Assembly (NCBI GenBank): GCA_021228405.1
Contig: JAJQRF010000001.1
Coordinates: 248,001 to 312,000 of the forward strand
DNA from: Pyrinomonadaceae bacterium
GTDB lineage: Bacteria; Acidobacteriota; Blastocatellia; Pyrinomonadales; Pyrinomonadaceae
Direction: 5' to 3'
Length of the DNA: 64,000 nucleotides
Below are positions 25,632-36,041 of the stretch, piece by piece. A model generated the notes under the pieces. The model did not search any database and was not told where the DNA came from. It saw only the letters and a program-made list of their open reading frames with translations. The first letter of the stretch is position 1, and each line of letters opens with the position of its first letter. Position numbers and translations under genes: made by a program.

Positions 25632-27011
25632 CTATCGACCGCAAGCCGTGGCGGACATTTCCGTTTCAAAACCCGCATCCATCCAAGCCTTGGTTCCGCC
25701 TGTGACATTATAAACCTTCCTGAATCCCGCATTTTCCAAAATGCTTGTTCCAAGACTCGAACGATAACCGCTTTGACAGATCACATATGTCGGATTATCG
25801 GGATCGAGCTTGTCGATCTCGCGAGAAAGCGCATCGAGCGGAATGTTAAAAGTTCGCGGCGCGTGCCCGGCGGAGTGTTCGGCGACACGGCGAACGTCAA
25901 CGAATTGCAATCCTTTTTCGGTTTCGGTCAACGATTTCATTTCTTCGACCGGAACCTGTTCGATGAATTTCGTTTCGCCAGTGTAATCTTCCATCAGAAT
26001 ATATCCTTTGACCGTTTCGATGCCGACCCGCGCCAAACGCATAAATGCTTCTTCGATCTGCACGGCGGTTTCGGCAACGATGGCAACGGGCGTTTCGGTC
26101 GGAATTAATGTTCCTGCCCACGAAGCAAACTGACCGCCAAGCCCGATGTTAATGGAATTCGGAATGTGCGCCGCGCCGTATTCGACACTCTGGCGAACGT
26201 CGATAACTACGCCGTCAAAATTCAGGATTTCTTCGCTCGAAAGTTTGACAGGTTTCGGCAATTCGTCGAGCGAAACCGAACCTTTCAAATTTTGCGCGGC
26301 GGATTTCGGAAAATACATCGGAACTTCTGGCTGATTTGCTGCGACCGTTTGGACAAATTCTTCTTTTGACATCGGTTTCAGCGCGTAATTCATTTGTTTT
26401 TGCACGCCGAGCGTTGACCACGTTTCCTTTGAAAGCGATTTTCCGCACAAGCTTCCTGCGCCGTGTGCGGGATAAACTTCGGTTTCATCGGGAAGCGGAA
26501 GAATTTTTTCATAAAGCGAATCGTAAAGCATCGAAGCCATCTGTTCAGCCGTGAAACCTTTCGAGCCGACCAGATCGGGACGACCGACATCGCCGATAAA
26601 AAGCGTGTCGCCCGTGAACATTTTCATCGGTTCATCACAATTTTCGGTATTTTCCGCCAAAATCGTGATGCCTTCGGGCGTGTGTCCCGGCGTTTCGAGA
26701 AATTTCAGTTTGATCTTACCGACCGCAAGTTCGTCGCCGTCCTTGACTTTATGCGTTTCAAAGGTCGTATTCGCACGTTGACCGAAAACGATCTCCGCGC
26801 CTGTTTTCTTGGCTAATTCGATGTGACCGCTGACGAAATCGGCGTGTGAATGAGTTTCGATAATGTATTTGATCTTTTGATTATTTGCGGCGGCTTCATC
26901 CAGATATTGCTGAATGTCGCGTTGCGGGTCGATGATCGCCGCTTCCGTTTCCGAACCAAGATAATATGATGCGTGTGCCAGACAGCCGAGATAAAATTGT
27001 TTGAATTGCAT
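25632..27011 (-). CDS. Persulfide dioxygenase-rhodanese fusion (MBL-fold)
   Basis: The N-terminal half (residues about 1-240 of 459) is a metallo-beta-lactamase fold of the ETHE1/persulfide dioxygenase group, which oxidises glutathione persulfide to sulfite. The iron-site motif HSHADFVSGH and the downstream GHTPEG and GDTLFIGDVGRPDL are visible. Two rhodanese domains follow. The first (about 255-350) has lost its catalytic cysteine (loop reads IVAETAVQ), while the second (about 360-455) keeps it in ICQSGYRS. The ATG at 27011 was chosen because GGAGATTT lies eight bases upstream and the family begins at MQFKQFY. It is likely part of sulfide detoxification that protects the nearby oxidases. Confidence 0.92.
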   Translation of the reverse strand: MQFKQFYLGCLAHASYYLGSETEAAIIDPQRDIQQYLDEAAANNQKIKYIIETHSHADFVSGHIELAKKTGAEIVFGQRANTTFETHKVKDGDELAVGKIKLKFLETPGHTPEGITILAENTENCDEPMKMFTGDTLFIGDVGRPDLVGSKGFTAEQMASMLYDSLYEKILPLPDETEVYPAHGAGSLCGKSLSKETWSTLGVQKQMNYALKPMSKEEFVQTVAANQPEVPMYFPKSAAQNLKGSVSLDELPKPVKLSSEEILNFDGVVIDVRQSVEYGAAHIPNSINIGLGGQFASWAGTLIPTETPVAIVAETAVQIEEAFMRLARVGIETVKGYILMEDYTGETKFIEQVPVEEMKSLTETEKGLQFVDVRRVAEHSAGHAPRTFNIPLDALSREIDKLDPDNPTYVICQSGYRSSLGTSILENAGFRKVYNVTGGTKAWMDAGFETEMSATACGR

Positions 27012-27071
27012 TTCGTAAATCTCCTGAATATTTCCTTTTCTATAAATTATACCTTCATTTTTCCTTTTCAA

Positions 27072-27320
27072 AATTCTATTTTGATTAGAACATTTTCTCC
27101 AATCCGAATATTATAAAAAATTGCTCAATTTCAGACTCCGAAAACAAGCCGCAAGTTTTGCGCGATCAGAAAAAACGCGACCGCCGGAACGAAAACCGCG
27201 AAGCCCCGCCAAATATAATTGCGAGGCTTTCGAGCATGTTTAAGCGTTCAGAGTCCCGCCTTCAGGCGGTAATGCCCTTCACAAAAGCATTTTAAAGAAA
27301 GAACTCTGAACTCGCTCTGA
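27072..27320. other. Structured spacer with a gene-like frame lacking a start codon
   Basis: Downstream of ccoI (minus strand), GTTCAGAGT and ACTCTGAAC near 27300 and 27250 form a 9-bp outer stem enclosing CCGCCT/AGGCGG, plausibly the ccoI terminator region. Between 27248 and 27131 on the minus strand, one frame reads as a basic stretch then a hydrophobic helix (FAVFVPAVAFFLIAQ) ending at TGA. It has no ATG, GTG or TTG. It may be a decayed small membrane protein gene. No promoter is evident. Confidence 0.35.
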
Positions 27321-29834
<2,514 letters not shown>

Positions 29835-29882
29835 AGTTTTGAAGATTGAAACCCAAGCAAATTTCGGCGTTCCGGTCAAAAT

Positions 29883-30050
29883 TTAATGATGATACGTGTC
29901 GCTTTGGGTTTGAACGGGATTTCCTTTTTCATCAAGAAATATCGGGTTTGCCTGTCTTGCGATCAGGTAAACGGTAACGAGAATGGCGATAAAAAGCACC
30001 ATAATTCCGCCTAACAATACGGGAAAAAATCCCGCTTTTTTCCTTATCAT
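29883..30050 (-). CDS. Small single-helix membrane protein between ccoG and ccoI
   Basis: A 55-aa protein begins MIRKKAGFF and has one membrane helix (about residues 10-31), then a short polar tail ending T-Y-H-H. Its ATG overlaps the ccoG stop codon (ATGA), and AAGGAG lies seven bases upstream, so translation coupled to ccoG is likely. It stops about 49 bases before the ccoI start. The position is where other cbb3 operons carry small assembly proteins (FixH, CcoS). The sequence does not clearly match either, so I leave the function open. It is too short for most automatic gene calls. Confidence 0.75.
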   Translation of the reverse strand: MIRKKAGFFPVLLGGIMVLFIAILVTVYLIARQANPIFLDEKGNPVQTQSDTYHH

Positions 30051-31450
30051 TTGTTCTCCTTTTCGAGCGGCATAATAAATGTTTCTTCAAATTTATCAGT
30101 CGTATTTTCGGGCGTTGCAACGCTGATTATTTCAAAATGATTCACTTCCGTCGGCAAACTTTTCGCGGGAACGGAAATCTCGAACTCCTGCTGAACCGAT
30201 TCGCCTGCCTTGAGCGAAATTTCGTTTGAAGGCAGAGTAAATTTCGCGTCGGGAAGATTTGCGATCGACAAACTGACGGTCGAATCATTTTTACCGCGAT
30301 TGGCGAGCGTCATTCTGAAAGTGTTGTAAACGCGGTTGTCGTCGCCGATTCGGTAGAGCGTGGCGCGGTTCGGCGCGACCGTCACCATTACGCTGTGGCG
30401 CATCGTGAAAGCGGTGAAAAGTGCGATGGCGTAGATAAAAATGATCGCAAAAACCGCGAAACGTTTTGCGTCGCGCAAGCCGATTCGTTGAAACCATTTC
30501 GCTTTTTTATCGCCGAGAACTTCGCCGTTCTCGCCCCACGCATATTGAATCAGCGATTCCTTGCCGAATTTGCCCATAATCAATTTGCAGGCATCGACGC
30601 ATTCGCCGCAGTGGATACATTCGATCTGATAGGGCGAATTGCGAATGTCGATGTCCATATGGCAAACGCGGACGCATTTTTTGCATTCGACACAGATTTT
30701 TTCGGGGTCGCGGTAATGCACGACGAGCGTGTTGTCGTCGCCTAAAATCCCTTGCAGATAACCGTAAGGGCAAATCGTCGTGCAGAATTTCTGACGCAGA
30801 AACGCGAAATCAGCAAAGGTTATTAAAGTGATGACCGCTCCGGCAATGCCGCCGACCGTCACCAGATCGAACGACATCAAACGCCAAAACAGATCGTGCG
30901 GCTCGATAAAATATGAAATAAATACGAAGGCGAGAAAGACCGAAGCGATTCCCAAAACCGTGTATACCGCCACACGATTCATCCAATTTCGTGCGTCGAT
31001 GCTGTATTTAGCGAAATTTTTATTGATGAAAGTTTTAACTTTTTCTTCGAGATTGATCGAAGCTTCGCTGAAGATCATCTGCGGGCAAAGATAGCCGCAG
31101 TAGATTCTGCCGTAAAGCATTGAAGCCGCCGCGATGACGAACATCAGAAACAGCATCGAGAAAAAAATCGTCGCAAATTCGTTGATCCAAAATTCAAATC
31201 CCGCGAAATAAAAACGCTGGCGCGGAATGTCGAAACGCATCAGGTTGAAAAAGGGAAGCGTGACGAAAACCAAAAAACAGAGCAGATGAACGATTCTGCG
31301 GAGCGTATGCCAGCTGTATTTTTCGAGTTGAAAATCCTTATTGACGACCGGAAGTTTTTTTCTGACCTTCGGTTGTTTTTTCTCGGAATCAATAATTTTT
31401 TCCGTAGTGACTGCGGAAAAATTCGCGGTGTGACCGCCTTCGCCTAACAT
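30047..31450 (-). CDS. ccoG: cbb3 oxidase accessory ferredoxin CcoG/FixG/RdxA
   Basis: CcoG (467 aa) is a membrane protein with two 4Fe-4S clusters. It reduces copper for insertion into cbb3 oxidase. The N-terminal membrane helices include the FixG patterns R-I-Y-C-G-Y-L-C-P-Q and TICPYGYLQG. The two cluster motifs are CVECKKCVRVC and CIHCGECVDAC. The C-terminal 120 residues form the Ig-like FixG domain with a further membrane helix before it. It is followed by an overlapping 55-aa membrane protein and then ccoI. The start ATG at 31450 opens directly into the conserved N-terminal region after a short variable leader. Confidence 0.95.
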   Translation of the reverse strand: MLGEGGHTANFSAVTTEKIIDSEKKQPKVRKKLPVVNKDFQLEKYSWHTLRRIVHLLCFLVFVTLPFFNLMRFDIPRQRFYFAGFEFWINEFATIFFSMLFLMFVIAAASMLYGRIYCGYLCPQMIFSEASINLEEKVKTFINKNFAKYSIDARNWMNRVAVYTVLGIASVFLAFVFISYFIEPHDLFWRLMSFDLVTVGGIAGAVITLITFADFAFLRQKFCTTICPYGYLQGILGDDNTLVVHYRDPEKICVECKKCVRVCHMDIDIRNSPYQIECIHCGECVDACKLIMGKFGKESLIQYAWGENGEVLGDKKAKWFQRIGLRDAKRFAVFAIIFIYAIALFTAFTMRHSVMVTVAPNRATLYRIGDDNRVYNTFRMTLANRGKNDSTVSLSIANLPDAKFTLPSNEISLKAGESVQQEFEISVPAKSLPTEVNHFEIISVATPENTTDKFEETFIMPLEKENK

Positions 31451-31475
31451 TTTTTTATTCCTTCATTCCAAAAAA

Positions 31476-32210
31476 TTAATGCCTGTGGCAAGCGGGAACT
31501 TCGGAATCCCGGGCTGAAAAGTTTTGCGCCGATGCCATTAACGGCATCACTCCGCGCGAAGCCAGAAACAAACCGAGCAATAAAACGCTGACCGCCGCGA
31601 GCCGATTTCCCCAACGGCTCAACTTCAAACTAAATGCGGATGAAAAGATTCCGATTGCCAAAAGCGAAGCCGAAGTTCCCAAACCGAAGGCAATCATAGT
31701 CATCGCACCTGCAAGCATCGTGCCTGTTGCCATCGCTTTGAAAAGTGCGGCGTAGATTAAACCGCAAGGCATAAAACCGAGAATCAGCCCGAGCGAAAAT
31801 TTACTGCCGATCGTGGTCGAAGAAAGACGATTTCCGACCGGACGGAGAAATTTCTGCGTGTAAAGCAAAGGATTGAATTTTTGGATTTTTCTGACCGGAA
31901 CGAGGTCGAGCATAATGATTCCCGCAACCATCATCAGCACACCTGCGGCGATTGCGGCGACGTTTTCATATCCGGCAAGCTGTCCGAGAAATCCGACCGT
32001 TCCGCCGAATAAACCCGCCATAATTCCGAGAATCGAATAAGTGATGATTCTGCCTGCATTATAGGAAATATGCGCGAAAATCTGCCGCGAAAATTTACTC
32101 GAACCGAGCGGCAAACTGTAGGACAAAACGAGCGGTCCGCACATCGAAACACAATGCAGACTGCTGACCAAACCCAATGAAAAAATTAAATAAAATTCCC
32201 ACGCGGACAT
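31476..32210 (-). CDS. SafE/COG2836-family membrane transporter in the cbb3 operon
   Basis: This 244-aa protein with about six membrane helices belongs to the sulfite exporter TauE/SafE-like (DsbD-like) group of COG2836. Members are often encoded next to cbb3 oxidase genes and are proposed to move copper or sulfur compounds. The group motifs HCVSMCGP (residues about 19-26) and MPCGLIY (about 147-153) are present, with cysteines suited to metal or thiol chemistry. A short His/Cys tail (PACHRH) ends the protein. Its place between cysteine dioxygenase and ccoG fits either sulfite export or copper delivery; the sequence alone does not decide. Confidence 0.85.
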   Translation of the reverse strand: MSAWEFYLIFSLGLVSSLHCVSMCGPLVLSYSLPLGSSKFSRQIFAHISYNAGRIITYSILGIMAGLFGGTVGFLGQLAGYENVAAIAAGVLMMVAGIIMLDLVPVRKIQKFNPLLYTQKFLRPVGNRLSSTTIGSKFSLGLILGFMPCGLIYAALFKAMATGTMLAGAMTMIAFGLGTSASLLAIGIFSSAFSLKLSRWGNRLAAVSVLLLGLFLASRGVMPLMASAQNFSARDSEVPACHRH

Positions 32211-32220
32211 ATATTTTTCC

Positions 32221-32754
32221 TTAGTAAAGCGGATAGATTTCGACTTCGCCTGTGCCTTCCTTGTAAATATGAAGACGTTTCAAAGGCGGTGCGTAAATAT
32301 GAATCGTTAGCGAATTTTGTGCCGAGATATTTTTCAGATGATGAATATCGGAATCGCCGACCGAAGTCATCATTCCGCTGGTTGCCTCTGTTTTTGAAAC
32401 GGCGCGAAGCTTGCGGTTTTCGTCCCAGTTAAATTTGGTTTCGCAGATCGAGCCTTCAAAAATGCGCACGACACCGTGCGAACCGTCGTGGTCGTGAATC
32501 AAACTTTCCTGTCCGGGAATCCAGCCCAGAACCAAAATTTCGGCAAAATCGTTGCGAAAGATTAGATTGCGCGTGTAGTTTTCTTCACTGAAAACCCGAA
32601 ACGGTGCGATTTCCTCATTCGTAATTTCGGCTTCGGCAAGCCAGCCGCAAATGTCGGGAAGCGAAGGAATTTTCTTTAGCTCGCTGAATTTTTCGACGAG
32701 AAATTTAAAGCCGCTCACGTCAAAATCATTTTCACTTACAATCTTCGTTTGCAT
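32221..32754 (-). CDS. Cysteine dioxygenase (cupin)
   Basis: This protein (177 aa from this start) matches type I cysteine dioxygenases, non-haem iron cupins that oxidise cysteine to cysteine sulfinate. The iron-binding motif HDHDGSHG and the later histidine in SDIHHLKN are visible, with the small cupin barrel between. The ATG at 32754 was preferred because the conserved family starts near it; an ATG at 32883 would add 43 unrelated residues. It lies inside the cbb3 operon between the GltD-like oxidoreductase and the SafE-like transporter. Sulfite derived from cysteine sulfinate could be a substrate for that exporter, which is inference. Confidence 0.85.
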   Translation of the reverse strand: MQTKIVSENDFDVSGFKFLVEKFSELKKIPSLPDICGWLAEAEITNEEIAPFRVFSEENYTRNLIFRNDFAEILVLGWIPGQESLIHDHDGSHGVVRIFEGSICETKFNWDENRKLRAVSKTEATSGMMTSVGDSDIHHLKNISAQNSLTIHIYAPPLKRLHIYKEGTGEVEIYPLY

Positions 32755-32889
32755 AAAACTTAAAGAGCCGGAAATCGAACGCAGATTTATTCTTATGAAA
32801 GTCTTGTCAATTACTAAATCAAAAATAAAAACTCGCGTTCGATCTCCGTTGATTGGGTCAGAATTAAAATTTTCGCTTTTCAAATTGCG

Positions 32890-34839
32890 CTAAACTATTG
32901 ATTCCGAACCATATTTTATCTTCGGATTCGGTGCGGGAATCGTCACGCATTCGCGGTAAAACTCAAAGCGTTTCATCTGAATCGCGTGCGTCGGACAGCG
33001 CGAGGCGCACATCGCACAGCGAATGCAGGTCGATTCGTCCTTGAGCATCAGACCTCCCGCTTCCATCAATTCTTCGTCCGTGTAACCTTTCAGATCGTCT
33101 TCGGCAATGCCGAGCGAATCCGATGCGATCTGCATTAAATAGTTGTCCGAACGAACCTGATTCAAACCGACGAGTTTTATCAGGTTTTCGGGACAAACAT
33201 CGACGCAACCGTTGCAGGCGATACAGATAGACGTATCGAAGACCGTGTTGACGTTACAGCGCAAGCATCGCGCCGCTTGTTTTCTCGCTTCCGTATCGCT
33301 GTAATTTATTTCGACGATGTCATTGGACGAAGCGCGAATTTCGCTGTCGAGCGCGGGCGGAAGCGTGCGTTTGAACTGATCCCAACCGTCAACCATCGTA
33401 TAATCTGCGGGAAGCCAGCGTTTGCGAACGACGACATCGGTTCGCGTTTTTCTCAAATAATCGTGCATCGAACGCGCCGCGATCTGCGCCGAAGCGATCG
33501 CGTGAATGAAAAGCCGCGCGCCGTGCGCTACGTCGCCGCACGCGAAAATGTCAGGCGCGGTCGTTTGATAAGTTTCGGGGTCGATCTTTATCAATCCGTT
33601 TTCCGTTTCCACGCCGTCTTCGGGACTTAAAAACGAAAGATCGGAAGTTTGACCGATGGCGAAAAATATCGTGTCGGCTTTGATGTCTTCGACTTGAGCT
33701 TCATCGAATTTCGGACTGAATTTCCCGTTTTCATCGAAAACGGAAGTGCATTTCACGGTTCGCAAACCCGTCACATAACCTTCTTCGTTGAGAATCATTC
33801 GCGGTCCGCGTCCGTCGTGGAGCTTGATTCCTTCTTCTTCGCCTTCGTCTATTTCGATCACGTCGGCGGGCATCTCGTGACGTTTTTCAAGACAAACGAC
33901 GTGAACTTCCTTGTCGCCGCTCATTCTCAGAGCGGTTCGCGCCACGTCGTAAGCGACGGTTTCGTTGCGTTCCATATCCGATCTGGCATCGCCCATCGGA
34001 ATTTTAGTCGGACGAACCGCCGAACGCGCCACGTCGTAAGCCACGTTTCCGCCGCCGATTACGACTATTCTTTTGCCGATTTCCATCGGTTTGCCTTCGT
34101 TGTAAGAACGCAGAAAATCCAGACCGTCGAAAACCTGCGGCAAATCTGCGCCTTCGAGCGGGATTTTACGACCTTTCTGCAAACCGATTCCGATAAAAAT
34201 TGCTTTGTAGCCTTCTTTTCGCAGACTTGCGATCGTAAAATCCCGCCCGAGCCTCATGTTGCATTTCAGTTCCACCCCCATAGAAAGAATTGCATCGATT
34301 TCGGCTCGGACGAGTTCTCGCGGAAGACGGTAGATCGGAACACCTGCCGTCAACATACCGCCCGGTTCGGAATATGCTTCAAACACAGTAACTTTATAAC
34401 CGAGTTGAATCAGATCGTGTGCAACGGTCAAACCAGCAACACCTGCGCCGACGACGGCGATTCTTTCGCCTTCACTCTTTTCGGGCGGCAGCATTTTCGC
34501 GTTACAGCCTTCTTTGTAAAAGGTGAAATCGCCCGTTTCAGGTCCGTATTGTTCGTTAACAAAACGTTTCAGAGCACGAATCGTGATCGGCGTGTCGAGC
34601 GAACCGCGCCGGCAATTTGCTTCGCACGGCGCACCGCAAACGCGTCCGCAGATCGACGCGAACGGGTTTGTGGCGCGCGCGATCTTATATGCGTCGAGGT
34701 CGCGTCCTTCGGCGATTGCCGTGACGTATCCGCAAGCATTCGTGTGAACCGGACACGCGTCCTGACATTTGACCATTTTCATCCAATAGTCAGAGTCTTT
34801 TTGATCTACTAATTCAAATTGTAAAGTGTCGTTATTCAT
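32890..34839 (-). CDS. GltD-like FAD/NAD(P) oxidoreductase with two C-terminal 4Fe-4S clusters
   Basis: This 649-aa protein has the architecture of glutamate-synthase small-subunit-like oxidoreductases. It opens with an N-terminal Fe-S domain (CQDACPVHTNAC, then CGRVCGAPCEANC). A flavin domain with GAGVAGL and an NAD(P) domain with GGGNVAYDVAR follow. The C-terminal ferredoxin part has CIACNGCVDVCPE and CIRCAMCASRCP. No glutamate synthase large subunit is near, so a role as NAD(P)H:ferredoxin or electron-bifurcation partner is more likely. It sits inside the cbb3 operon, unusual company, and has a paralogue at 60055 beside pyruvate:ferredoxin oxidoreductase. A membrane quinone link via its small-protein neighbours is speculative. 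Confidence 0.88.
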   Translation of the reverse strand: MNNDTLQFELVDQKDSDYWMKMVKCQDACPVHTNACGYVTAIAEGRDLDAYKIARATNPFASICGRVCGAPCEANCRRGSLDTPITIRALKRFVNEQYGPETGDFTFYKEGCNAKMLPPEKSEGERIAVVGAGVAGLTVAHDLIQLGYKVTVFEAYSEPGGMLTAGVPIYRLPRELVRAEIDAILSMGVELKCNMRLGRDFTIASLRKEGYKAIFIGIGLQKGRKIPLEGADLPQVFDGLDFLRSYNEGKPMEIGKRIVVIGGGNVAYDVARSAVRPTKIPMGDARSDMERNETVAYDVARTALRMSGDKEVHVVCLEKRHEMPADVIEIDEGEEEGIKLHDGRGPRMILNEEGYVTGLRTVKCTSVFDENGKFSPKFDEAQVEDIKADTIFFAIGQTSDLSFLSPEDGVETENGLIKIDPETYQTTAPDIFACGDVAHGARLFIHAIASAQIAARSMHDYLRKTRTDVVVRKRWLPADYTMVDGWDQFKRTLPPALDSEIRASSNDIVEINYSDTEARKQAARCLRCNVNTVFDTSICIACNGCVDVCPENLIKLVGLNQVRSDNYLMQIASDSLGIAEDDLKGYTDEELMEAGGLMLKDESTCIRCAMCASRCPTHAIQMKRFEFYRECVTIPAPNPKIKYGSESIV

Positions 34840-34848
34840 TTTGACCTT

Positions 34849-35151
34849 TTAATCGCGAAATTTTTTGAAAACGAAAGCGATCAGGATTGCCGCGTAAATC
34901 AAACCGAGTGCGGCAACGAAATACATAAAACCATTTGCCGTTCCCGTTACTTTGTTAAAGGCTTCGACCAGCACGCCGCGGTCGGCGTGAGTCGTTTCGC
35001 CGTTCATATAAACGATCAAATAAGTAACACAACCGAGTGAAATTACGATATACGCAAATTTCAGAAAAATCGGCGCGTCCGTGCCTTTGCGTTCGGTGAT
35101 CCAACCGTCGGCATATTCTTTGATCTCATTGTTATTTTTGTTTTCTTCCAT
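34849..35151 (-). CDS. Small membrane protein of the cbb3 operon (two helices)
   Basis: A 100-aa protein with an acidic, Asn-rich N-terminus (MEENKNNNEIKEYADGW) and two membrane helices (about residues 29-48 and 72-93). No CxxCH motif is present, so it is not CcoP despite its position after ccoO. GGGAGG lies five bases before the ATG at 35151. It overlaps the preceding small gene by 20 bases. I do not recognise the family. It may substitute for the membrane anchor part of CcoP, with haems supplied by the separate seven-haem cytochrome. Confidence 0.75.
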   Translation of the reverse strand: MEENKNNNEIKEYADGWITERKGTDAPIFLKFAYIVISLGCVTYLIVYMNGETTHADRGVLVEAFNKVTGTANGFMYFVAALGLIYAAILIAFVFKKFRD

Positions 35152-35317
35152 AATCGCCTCCCATTTCGTCATCGAGCATTCTGTGTTTCGCTTCTTCGCT
35201 GTCCTTTCCGAAATAGCCTTGTTTGTAAGTTTTGAAAAAGAAAAACGCGGCTCCCGAAAAAACTATGAAGAAGAAAAAATACGCAAAATAAACGCTCGGA
35301 TATGTGTAATCTGTCAT
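35132..35317 (-). CDS. CcoQ/CcoS-like small membrane protein
   Basis: A 61-aa protein with one aromatic membrane helix (about residues 9-28). A charged tail follows with the pattern GYFGKDSEEAKHRMLDDE, which resembles the post-helix segment of CcoQ/CcoS-type small cbb3 proteins. It follows ccoO, the usual place for ccoQ, separated by a repeat hairpin. Its end overlaps the next small gene. Function as CcoQ is inferred from size, topology and place; sequence identity with known CcoQ is not strong. Confidence 0.7.
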   Translation of the reverse strand: MTDYTYPSVYFAYFFFFIVFSGAAFFFFKTYKQGYFGKDSEEAKHRMLDDEMGGDYGRKQK

Positions 35318-35321
35318 AAAA

Positions 35322-35396
35322 TCAGTGGTCAGTGAGCGGTGAGCAGTGAGCAGTAAACAAAAATTTTCTGCTTACTTCTTACCGCTTACGGCTTAC
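35322..35396. repeat. Inverted intergenic repeat built from GTGAGCAGT words after ccoO
   Basis: CAGTGGTCAGTGAGC (from 35323) continues as GTGAGCAGT-type 7-nt words to about 35355. The opposite arm (35369-35397) is the mirror image of GTAAGC-type words, pairing well only if G-T wobbles are allowed. The right end overlaps the last codon region of ccoO. It is related in word to the fliP-fliQ element (GGTCAGT). Confidence 0.75.
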
Positions 35397-35965
35397 TATT
35401 TCTCATAATCATTATCAGGTCGCCAATTTTTTGCCCGACCGAGCGTTTGCATATAGGCAACCAATGCCTTGAATTCCTCGGGGTTATCCGCGATCCAGGG
35501 AAACGGCGGCATAATCGAACCCGGAACCAAATCCGCCGGATTGCGGAAATGCGCTTTGTGCCATTGTTCGTTATATTTGCCGCCGACTCGCGCCAGATCG
35601 GGACCAGTTCGTTTCGTGCCGAAAAGATGCGGCGCGTCGTAAACGAATTCGTCGGGCGTTGAGATCGGTGCATCGACTCCACGCCAACCGTAGCGTTTGG
35701 TATCAGCCAAAATCGTGCGAATTTGCTGTGTGTGGCAATACCAACAGCCTTCACGAATGTAAATTTTGCGACCTTTTTGTTCCGTTTCGTTCAATTGCAC
35801 GAGCTTTCCTGTCACGCCTTTGGTCGGGTCGGAATTTTCAAAAGGCTTTGCCCAGCTTGCGTCGATCAGCGGCGGAACGACCGTCGTTAAGATTCCGCCG
35901 ATAAAAAATAATGTCAGAGCCGCCGCTACGAAAAACGGTGCGCTGTAATCTGCTTTGTGTAACAT
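35396..35965 (-). CDS. ccoO: cbb3-type cytochrome c oxidase subunit II (CcoO/FixO)
   Basis: CcoO (189 aa) is the membrane-anchored mono-haem cytochrome c of cbb3 oxidase. It has an N-terminal membrane helix (about residues 11-31), a haem motif CWYCH (about 72-76) and the family segment Q-Q-I-R-T-I-L-A-D-T-K-R-Y-G. A methionine ligand lies in the IMPPFPW loop. GGAGG six bases before the ATG at 35965 fixes the start; a longer frame to 36022 is not needed. It follows ccoN directly and precedes two small membrane genes. No CcoP-type dihaem subunit follows. Confidence 0.95.
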   Translation of the reverse strand: MLHKADYSAPFFVAAALTLFFIGGILTTVVPPLIDASWAKPFENSDPTKGVTGKLVQLNETEQKGRKIYIREGCWYCHTQQIRTILADTKRYGWRGVDAPISTPDEFVYDAPHLFGTKRTGPDLARVGGKYNEQWHKAHFRNPADLVPGSIMPPFPWIADNPEEFKALVAYMQTLGRAKNWRPDNDYEK

Positions 35966-36041
35966 AATTTCCTCCGTCTGCGGTTGTGTAAAACGAACTT
36001 CAGTTTGTTTCGATTTTGACAAACTAAAGTTTGTCGGACAT

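Noticed and set aside
33649-34812. 387-codon open frame on the plus strand opposite the GltD-like gene
   Set aside because: It is antisense to a clearly conserved flavoprotein, has no ribosome site, and its translation shows no domain. It is a shadow of codon bias.
34849-35151. CcoP subunit of the cbb3 oxidase
   Set aside because: The protein has no CxxCH haem-binding motif and two membrane helices instead of one.
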